NCBI GenBank assembly: GCA_024642705.1
Contig: JAHEAQ010000027.1
Span: 1-48,448, forward strand
DNA from: Bacteroidota bacterium
GTDB taxonomy: Bacteria > Bacteroidota > Bacteroidia > Chitinophagales > Saprospiraceae
Reading direction: 5' to 3'
Length of the DNA: 48,448 nucleotides
Below are positions 42,336 through 48,448 of the stretch, piece by piece (position 1 is the first letter of the stretch; each line of letters opens with the position of its first letter). The notes beneath the pieces were generated by a model. That model saw only the letters and a program-made list of their open reading frames with translations. It had not been told where the DNA came from and did not search any database. Position numbers and translations under genes: made by a program.

Positions 42336-43523
42336 ATGAAACAAAAATTATATTTTGCCATAATTGTACTTTTAACAATATCCATCTTTATTTCTTGTAA
42401 TGAAAGTTCTTCTATTGAAACTGAAATTATCGAAGGGTTTGTAGCCAATCCTCAGCCTGTCCAAGCGCAAGAAGTTCCCACTTTAGAATTAAATGCTGAG
42501 GCTCCAGATTTTAATTTGTATGGCGTGGATGGAAAAAAGCATCAATTGAGTGATTATGCAAAATCCGATGTTTTGGTCGTTTTATTCACTTGCAATCATT
42601 GCCCAACCGCTCAAGCATATGAAGATAGAGTTATAAAATTTGTCGATGATTATAAAGATAAGTCGGTTCAGTTGGTAGCCATTTCACCCAACAGTCCCCT
42701 TGGGTTATTGTATGAAGAATTGGGTTATTCTGACTTAAACGATGATTATACAGATATGATCAAAAGAGCAGATTATAAAAAGTACAATTTTCCTTATTTG
42801 TATGATGGAGATGATCACGCAGTTTCACTTCAATATGGGCCTGTAGCAACTCCACATGTTTTTGTTTTTTCAAAAGAAAGAAAGCTTGAATATGTTGGAA
42901 GATTAGATGGTAGTGAAAAACCTGGAACAGCAGATGCTGAAGATTTGAGGAATGCGGTGGATGCATTATTGAATGGAGATAAGCCGACTTTAGCGAGTAC
43001 AAAAACATTTGGTTGTTCCACAAAATGGGCATGGAAAACCGAGTATAAAATAAAATTAGATAAAGAATGGAATGAAAAAGATGTTACTCTTGAATTTATA
43101 AACGATCAAGGAATTAAAGAATTAAAAGAAAATAAAACATCCGGAAAACTAAGGCTTATTAATGTTTGGGCCACATGGTGCGGTCCTTGCATTATAGAAT
43201 ATCCTGAATTTATTAATATTCAAAGAATGTATGGTGCAAGAGATTTTGAATTTATTTCAATATCTGCTGATAAACCTGAAGCAAAAGATAAGGCATTGAA
43301 ATTTCTTAAAGACAAACATTCGTCGGTAAGCAATTATATATATGACAAAGATGACAAATATACTTTAATTGAAGCAATTGATCCAAAATGGAATGGGGCT
43401 TTGCCTTATACCTTATTAATAAATGAAAATGCTGAAATAATATGGAGCCACCAAGGGGAAGTAGATTTTCTATCACTAAAGCGCGTTATTGTAGAGAATG
43501 AAAAAATAGGACGTTATTATTGA
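42336..43523 (+). CDS. Lipoprotein with two fused thioredoxin-like domains
   Basis: 395 residues. The signal peptide ends at a lipobox Cys (C21, IFISC). Domain one (about 50-215) is peroxiredoxin/AhpC-like with CNHC (C86, C89). Domain two (about 245-390) is TlpA/ResA-like with WCGPC (C282, C285). The two redox sites in one membrane-anchored protein suggest thiol-disulphide exchange in the periplasm, perhaps relayed between domains. It appears monocistronic and divergent from the Tat-lipoprotein isomerase gene. Confidence 0.88.
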   Translation: MKQKLYFAIIVLLTISIFISCNESSSIETEIIEGFVANPQPVQAQEVPTLELNAEAPDFNLYGVDGKKHQLSDYAKSDVLVVLFTCNHCPTAQAYEDRVIKFVDDYKDKSVQLVAISPNSPLGLLYEELGYSDLNDDYTDMIKRADYKKYNFPYLYDGDDHAVSLQYGPVATPHVFVFSKERKLEYVGRLDGSEKPGTADAEDLRNAVDALLNGDKPTLASTKTFGCSTKWAWKTEYKIKLDKEWNEKDVTLEFINDQGIKELKENKTSGKLRLINVWATWCGPCIIEYPEFINIQRMYGARDFEFISISADKPEAKDKALKFLKDKHSSVSNYIYDKDDKYTLIEAIDPKWNGALPYTLLINENAEIIWSHQGEVDFLSLKRVIVENEKIGRYY

Positions 43524-43669
43524 ACAGACAATAATTATTTAGGTGACTAGTTTCATTAAAGTTTTGTTAATTTCTGAACAATATCTGTTTTAGTGGTGTT
43601 CTTAGATTATATTTTCAAAATATTTTGTCATAACAAAATTTATATTTTTAACAATCTAAATAATATTCA

Positions 43670-44185
43670 ATGAATTCATTACTTAAAGCAAGTTTCTTTT
43701 TCGTCTTAGCATTATTGATGACCAATACTGCCTTTTCTCAAGATAAATCTAAAAGAGCAAGTCCACCAATGACAGCGGAGGGTACTATCGGCGCTGCAAA
43801 AATTTCAATTAATTATAGTAGTCCGTTAGTAAAAGGCAGAACAATTTTTGGTGATTTAGTGCCTTACGATGCAGTTTGGAGAGCTGGTGCAAACGAAGCA
43901 ACCACTTTTGAAACCGATAAAAATATTATGGTAGAAGGAAAATCGTTACCAGCAGGAAAATACGGGTTGTTTATAATCCCAAGTAAAGGCGATTGGACTA
44001 TTATATTTAATAGTGTTCCTGATCAGTGGGGCTCAATGGGTTATGATAGCGCCAAGGATGTACTTAGAGTAATGGTTAAGTCTTCAAAAGAAGAAAAATC
44101 TGCTGAAAGTTTAATGTATGCTGTCAGTGACAAAGGATTTACTTTTCAGTGGGATAAGACTTCAGCAATGGTGAAAATCAAATAA
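43670..44185 (+). CDS. Exported DUF2911 family protein
   Basis: 171 residues. A signal peptide (about 1-23, ending FSQ) precedes a DUF2911 domain: INYSSPLVKGRTIFG, VWRAGANEATTFET and LPAGKYGLFIIP are characteristic. DUF2911 proteins are small periplasmic proteins of unknown function common in Bacteroidota. It has its own strong terminator. Confidence 0.88.
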   Translation: MNSLLKASFFFVLALLMTNTAFSQDKSKRASPPMTAEGTIGAAKISINYSSPLVKGRTIFGDLVPYDAVWRAGANEATTFETDKNIMVEGKSLPAGKYGLFIIPSKGDWTIIFNSVPDQWGSMGYDSAKDVLRVMVKSSKEEKSAESLMYAVSDKGFTFQWDKTSAMVKIK

Positions 44186-44207
44186 ATAGAAGTATATTTC
44201 AATATAT

Positions 44208-44245
44208 AAAAAGGCTTTTGATGTTTTATCAAAAGCCTTTTTTTT
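44208..44245 (+). terminator. Rho-independent terminator of the DUF2911 gene
   Basis: AAAAAGGCTTTTGAT (44208-44222) pairs with ATCAAAAGCCTTTTT (44228-44242) around a 5-nt loop, with eight T residues at 44238-44245. It lies 23 nt past the stop codon. Confidence 0.92.
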
Positions 44246-45241
44246 GCGACCATTTAGCATTTCTTGGATAATATTATTTTTAAGTGTTGAAGACTATATT
44301 CTATAATATACAATTTATTAAGAAAAGGCTTAAAATGCTCAATGCTGAATATGCAATAAAAGCTAGTTTAAAATAATTACTAATGTTATTTTCCATTATT
44401 TTTTGTTTGGTATTTAGTTTTGAATTAATGTTTATAATGTTATAATGACCTAAATTGCTTTTAAAAGTTGCAAAATCAATTAATTTGCTAGACCAAAGCG
44501 ATAATAAATTCGATTATGGTTCTTAATTTGAGATAATTGAATGGTTTTATTTTTATCAAAAAAACAATTGTTTTAGCTAATCCAATCCATTCCTTTTCTA
44601 TTAAAAATTTAAAATTTAGCTGTTTATAAATCAGAATTACTAAAAATAATTTCGCCAAATATTTAGGTGTAAGAAGTTTTGAGCTTCGATTTTTATATAT
44701 AAACAAAAAGTAATATCAATTTTATTGATGTCAAAATTGTAAAGTAGCTGTCATATTAAATTTATAAATATTCGAGCCCAAGTGATTTATAAACAATCAG
44801 TTATGGATTGAAAAAATAATTATGTGCATTAACTTTAATTTTATTTTGGCTTTTAACTTAAAAAATACATAATTTTATAAAACTAATTTACACTTAAACT
44901 TATTACCTTAACCTAAACCTAAAACACTTACAACATCCATGCACGAAAATTATACACCTTAATTGTTTCCGTTTCTTAGAAACAATATTTTTCTTATCTA
45001 TTCTTAATGGTATTTGCATTCACTGTAAAGTGCATGTTTATGTCCTTTTTTAAGATGAATCAAAAGATTAAATGTCTTTTGAAATGGTGATATATTTTCT
45101 GCATGGATTGTATTTGGTTCTTTATTTACTATGAAAGATTCAAATAATTTCAGCTGTTGGCCTTCATTTGATCCAAATGCAACAGATACTGAATTCTCTT
45201 CTAAAGCACTAATTGCATTAAAACCTAAACCTAATTTTGTT
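44246..45241. other. About 1 kb upstream of the giant repeat protein, no convincing gene
   Basis: Strongly AT-rich. The only frames here are short minus-strand ones that look like chance. AACCTAAACCTAA occurs at 44910-44922 and again at 45222-45234. From 45131 to the start codon the plus strand is open in the same frame as the giant gene, so part of this stretch may encode an N-terminal extension. The rest is probably promoter and leader. Confidence 0.45.
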
Positions 45242-48200
45242 ATGAAAAATTGTAGCCAATTATTCTCATCCTTGAGAACAATACTTCTCTGTCTTTTTAT
45301 TTTATTCAATATTGGAATCCAAGAGTCAATAGCTCAAAAAATAGAAAAATTAGAGCAGGCAGCAAATGGAAAACTTTCTAGTATCGATGACCCAGTCACC
45401 TGGGTTACAGGAAACTTGAATGAAGCGAAAGCCCATTATACGGAGTGTATGGTAATTCCTTACCATCTTGAAGTTATAAATCTTGTTCCAGGCACAACCT
45501 ACTCAGTAACAATTGGGTGGGATACTAAGAAGGGAGGAGCACATGCAATTGATTATATTACATCCTTTGATCATGTTGGAAACCATCCAAGTTTTGGACA
45601 TAGCCCTGAAATGATAAATCCTTTAACCAATACTGCATTATTTGGAACAACACCACCAATAATGTCAGCCCCAATACCGAGTCCTTCTTCTGCTGGATCT
45701 TCTGGAACTGGAACTGGTCAACCAACATTGGTTTTTAATAGCCTTCCTGCAGTGGATAAGGAAATGAGAATTTATAATGGAACGATTACTAGTATGGTTT
45801 ATGCTAATGAAGGTGATTTATCTTTGGGAACTACATCTTCATCCATAAAAATTAATTTCAAAGTAAATGCTGGGCAAAGTGTAGTAGTTTTGGCATGGGG
45901 GGGCCACATCGCAGCGCAAAATATTTGGGGTACAGGAAATTCAGCTGTTTACATTACAGGAAGTCCATATCACACATTTGTTGATGCTTGTACCAATCTT
46001 GATGGTTGCGGTAATAAAGAAGTGCAACTTCAAGCAAGTGCGGTTAATGAACCCCCGCAATGTGGAGTAACTGGGCCAACTGCTGTATGCACCACTGATT
46101 CAAATTTGCAATTTTCGTCTGTTACAAATAATACCAATGGAAATTATACATTTAAATGGACGTTATCAAATAATACTTCGGGTGCCTCAATTGTAGGCTC
46201 CAGTACAAATCCAAATGTAATCGTTAATCCGGGATCCTCAATAGGATCTTTTATTGTTAATGTTAAGATTACTAAGCCGTTAACAGGAGGAACATTATCG
46301 TCGGATTGCTTTGCTTCGGTAAATGTGAAAAAATTAATATGTTCTATTACAAAGGTCAGAGATTTTGAAAACATTTGTGACCCAATAAGCACCATTCCAG
46401 GCTCGGCAACAGTAAATCCTTCAGGTGGGACTGGAAATTATAATTATTTATGGTCTAATGGTGAAACAACCAAGACTGCTGTTAATTTGCCAGTTGGATT
46501 GGCGACAGTAACAGTAACTGAAAAGTCAGACAACAACAATTCAACAAATGAATGTTCAACAGTTTGCTCGATTCAGATTTCAGAGATTGGAGGTCCTTGT
46601 TGTAGTCCACCGACAATAACTTGTCCGACAGATAAAACAATAGAATGCGATGCTTCAATAAACCCATCAAACACAGGGGTTCCAATTCCTTCAGGCGGAT
46701 GCGGAGCTACAAATGTTACTTATGTTGATGTTAAAACCGATGGGTCATGTCCAGGAAATTATGTTTTAACCAGAAAATGGAAGGTTACAGATTCTGAAGG
46801 AAATACCAGTACATGTAATCAGTCTATTACCGTTAAAGATACTAAGAAACCAATAATTACAACTAACGCAGTAAACAAAGACTTTACTGAATGTAACCCT
46901 ATTATTGTAGCCCCTTCATTTAGTGCAACCGACAATTGCGGAGTTGGACCCGTTAATGTGCACGACTCTGGACCATTATTAGTAAATGGTTGTCAATATA
47001 AAAGAGTTTGGACAGCCACCGTAAGCGATTTTTGTGGCAATGCTGCAGATCAAGTAAAAATAACTTATACTTGGATTTCAGATACTGAAAAACCAGTAAT
47101 CACGACAAATAATAAAAGTGGAGATAAAGGTTGCAATCCAACGATTACTGCTCCAACATTTTCAGGTTTAGATAATTGCTCCGGTGTTTTTAGTCCAAAT
47201 GTAACGACTTCAGGTAAAACAGCGGTTGAAGATGGAAATCCAAATTGTGATAATTTTACCCAAACGTGGTATGCAAATTACACAGATGGATGTGGCAATG
47301 TTGCAGTTCAAAAAAGTATAACTTATACATGGAAAGAAGATTTAATAAAACCAGTTATTTCGGGGCCAAATGGTATAGTTGAAAAACCTTGTAATTGGAT
47401 ACCTGTAAAACCAGATTACACAGCAACGGATAATTGTGCCGTTGGGACAGTATCAGTAACAGATGGTGGAATTATAACAAATGGTTGTAATAAATCAATA
47501 ACTTATTATGCAAATGTCAGTGATTACTGTGGTAATAATGCAGAACAAGTAAGTGTAAAATATACATGGATTTCTGATACTACAAAGCCAGTAATTGCTA
47601 CAAATAATAAAAGTGGTGACAAAGGTTGTAACCCAACCATTACTCCTCCGACATTTTCTGGTTCTGACAATTGTGAAGGAAGTTTCAGTCCTGTTATAAC
47701 CACTACAGGAAAAACAGCTGTAAATGATGGAAATCCAAATTGTGATAATTTTACCCAAACGTGGTATGCAAATTACACAGATGGATGTGGCAATGTTGCA
47801 GTTCAAAAAAGTGTAACCTACACTTGGAAAGAAGATTTAATCAAACCAGTTATTTCGGGGCCAAATGGTATTGTCGAAAAATCTTGCAACTGGATTCCAG
47901 TGCAACCTAGCTACCAAGCTACTGATAATTGTGCAGTTGGAGCTGTGACAGTCACAAATAGTGGAATTAAAACAAATGGTTGTAATAAATCAATAACTTA
48001 TTATGCGAATGTTTCAGATGGTTGTAACAATGCTGCAGATCAAGTTAGCGTAACGTATAAATGGACATCAGATATTGAAAAACCAGTAATTTCAACCAAT
48101 GATAAAAGTGGAGATAAAGGTTGTAACCCAACCATAGTTCCACCTATGTTCTCTGGTTTTGACAATTGCGAAGGAAGTTTCAGTCCTGTTATAACCACTA

Positions 48201-48448
48201 CTGGAAAAACAGCTGTAGATGATGGAGATCCAAATTGTGATAATTTTACACAAACATGGTATGCAAATTATACTGATGGTTGTGGAAATGTTGGGATTGA
48301 AAAAAGTATAACCTATACATGGAAGGTAGATGATTTAGCCCCAGTGGAAACTTCAAATGTAAAAGACAAAGATCTAGGCTGTAATCCTTCAAGTATTGTA
48401 TTTGATACACCTACTTTTGATGGTGACTGCAGTGAAGTGACACCAGTT
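45242..48448 (+). CDS. Giant secreted SprB/HYR-repeat surface protein, 3'-truncated by window end
   Basis: At least 1,069 residues, open to the end of the window. From ATG 45242 the protein starts with a signal peptide (hydrophobic core ILLCLFILFNIGI, ending SIAQ). An N-terminal domain follows (about 35-270; GGAHAIDYITSFDHVG), then a PKD/Ig-like module (about 280-375), an SprB-type repeat (about 395-430; PSGGTGNYNYLWSNG), and Cys-rich HYR-like modules (from CPTDKTIEC onward). The last part is made of 165-residue tandem repeats. Such proteins in Bacteroidota are T9SS-secreted adhesins or gliding-related filaments, usually with a C-terminal sorting domain that would lie outside the window. An alternative in-frame ATG at 45131 adds 37 residues before the signal. 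Confidence 0.85.
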   Translation, partial: MKNCSQLFSSLRTILLCLFILFNIGIQESIAQKIEKLEQAANGKLSSIDDPVTWVTGNLNEAKAHYTECMVIPYHLEVINLVPGTTYSVTIGWDTKKGGAHAIDYITSFDHVGNHPSFGHSPEMINPLTNTALFGTTPPIMSAPIPSPSSAGSSGTGTGQPTLVFNSLPAVDKEMRIYNGTITSMVYANEGDLSLGTTSSSIKINFKVNAGQSVVVLAWGGHIAAQNIWGTGNSAVYITGSPYHTFVDACTNLDGCGNKEVQLQASAVNEPPQCGVTGPTAVCTTDSNLQFSSVTNNTNGNYTFKWTLSNNTSGASIVGSSTNPNVIVNPGSSIGSFIVNVKITKPLTGGTLSSDCFASVNVKKLICSITKVRDFENICDPISTIPGSATVNPSGGTGNYNYLWSNGETTKTAVNLPVGLATVTVTEKSDNNNSTNECSTVCSIQISEIGGPCCSPPTITCPTDKTIECDASINPSNTGVPIPSGGCGATNVTYVDVKTDGSCPGNYVLTRKWKVTDSEGNTSTCNQSITVKDTKKPIITTNAVNKDFTECNPIIVAPSFSATDNCGVGPVNVHDSGPLLVNGCQYKRVWTATVSDFCGNAADQVKITYTWISDTEKPVITTNNKSGDKGCNPTITAPTFSGLDNCSGVFSPNVTTSGKTAVEDGNPNCDNFTQTWYANYTDGCGNVAVQKSITYTWKEDLIKPVISGPNGIVEKPCNWIPVKPDYTATDNCAVGTVSVTDGGIITNGCNKSITYYANVSDYCGNNAEQVSVKYTWISDTTKPVIATNNKSGDKGCNPTITPPTFSGSDNCEGSFSPVITTTGKTAVNDGNPNCDNFTQTWYANYTDGCGNVAVQKSVTYTWKEDLIKPVISGPNGIVEKSCNWIPVQPSYQATDNCAVGAVTVTNSGIKTNGCNKSITYYANVSDGCNNAADQVSVTYKWTSDIEKPVISTNDKSGDKGCNPTIVPPMFSGFDNCEGSFSPVITTTGKTAVDDGDPNCDNFTQTWYANYTDGCGNVGIEKSITYTWKVDDLAPVETSNVKDKDLGCNPSSIVFDTPTFDGDCSEVTPV
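47114..48448 (+). repeat. In-frame 495-bp tandem repeats in the surface-protein gene
   Basis: The motif AAAAGTGG at the start of each unit recurs at 47114, 47609 and 48104, exactly 495 bp (165 codons) apart. Each unit holds two Cys-rich HYR-like halves. An 87-bp stretch at 47231-47317 is identical to 47726-47812. The third unit is cut by the window end and diverges after about 48330; a related half unit precedes the first. Confidence 0.92.

Noticed and set aside
44488-44706. 72-codon minus-strand frame
   Set aside because: Very AT-rich, composed mostly of Ile, Leu, Lys and Phe codons expected by chance; no ribosome-binding site or family match.
45004-45309. 101-codon minus-strand frame
   Set aside because: It overlaps the start and signal-peptide region of the giant plus-strand gene, has no recognisable features and looks like a shadow frame.
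47114-48448. CRISPR-like array because of regular repeats
   Set aside because: The period is 495 bp, the frame is open throughout and the repeats encode HYR-like domains; there are no short repeats with unique spacers and no cas genes.

Overview
The window is low-GC DNA (about one third G+C by eye) from a member of the Bacteroidota, most likely a Saprospiria-like bacterium. The evidence is a type IX secretion (T9SS) C-terminal sorting domain on a predicted pectate lyase, SprB- and HYR-type repeats in a giant secreted protein, Bacteroidota-type promoter boxes (TAnnTTTG) in front of several genes, few Shine-Dalgarno sites, and many lipoproteins. The class-level placement is inference; the phylum is well supported.

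Layout. 1-1.8 kb: secreted PL9-type pectate lyase (minus strand), then about 1.2 kb with no convincing gene. 2.9-13.9 kb: the most unusual locus. A 2,902-residue protein carries three DUF4157 (eCIS-core, HExxH) modules, a DUF922-like HExxH domain and a C-terminal class 3 lipase. It overlaps a small lipoprotein gene that is a candidate immunity gene, and is followed by a second, 443-residue DUF4157 protein. No contractile-injection structural genes are visible. 14.1-16.1 kb: exported TPR/PD40/double-SPOR protein. 16.2-33.5 kb: mostly housekeeping genes: miaE with an exported coiled-coil protein, prolyl oligopeptidase, an M20 peptidase-FKBP-trmD operon, a UbiA-like membrane protein, M42 peptidase-pyrE divergent from a NUDIX gene, acyl-CoA dehydrogenase, rarA, DUF2214, alkD, an M24 peptidase and a lipoprotein MBL hydrolase. 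33.5-35.5 kb: a membrane-anchored winged-helix regulator and an alpha/beta hydrolase.

35.7-40.4 kb is a tight five-gene operon: Tat-exported TIM-barrel isomerase/epimerase, Gfo/Idh/MocA dehydrogenase, SDR, atypical ROK kinase-like protein and SIS protein. It looks like a sugar or polyol catabolic pathway of unknown substrate. tRNA-Leu and tRNA-Gly genes follow, then a Tat-lipoprotein TIM-barrel isomerase, a double-thioredoxin lipoprotein and a DUF2911 protein. After about 1 kb without a convincing gene, a giant SprB/HYR-repeat surface protein begins at 45.2 kb and runs off the end of the window; its last part consists of in-frame 495-bp tandem repeats.

The best candidate for an undescribed system is the DUF4157 locus, read as a serial multi-module effector with a terminal lipase and an overlapping putative immunity lipoprotein. 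The ROK/SIS/Gfo-Idh/SDR operon is the second candidate, as a sugar pathway of unknown substrate.
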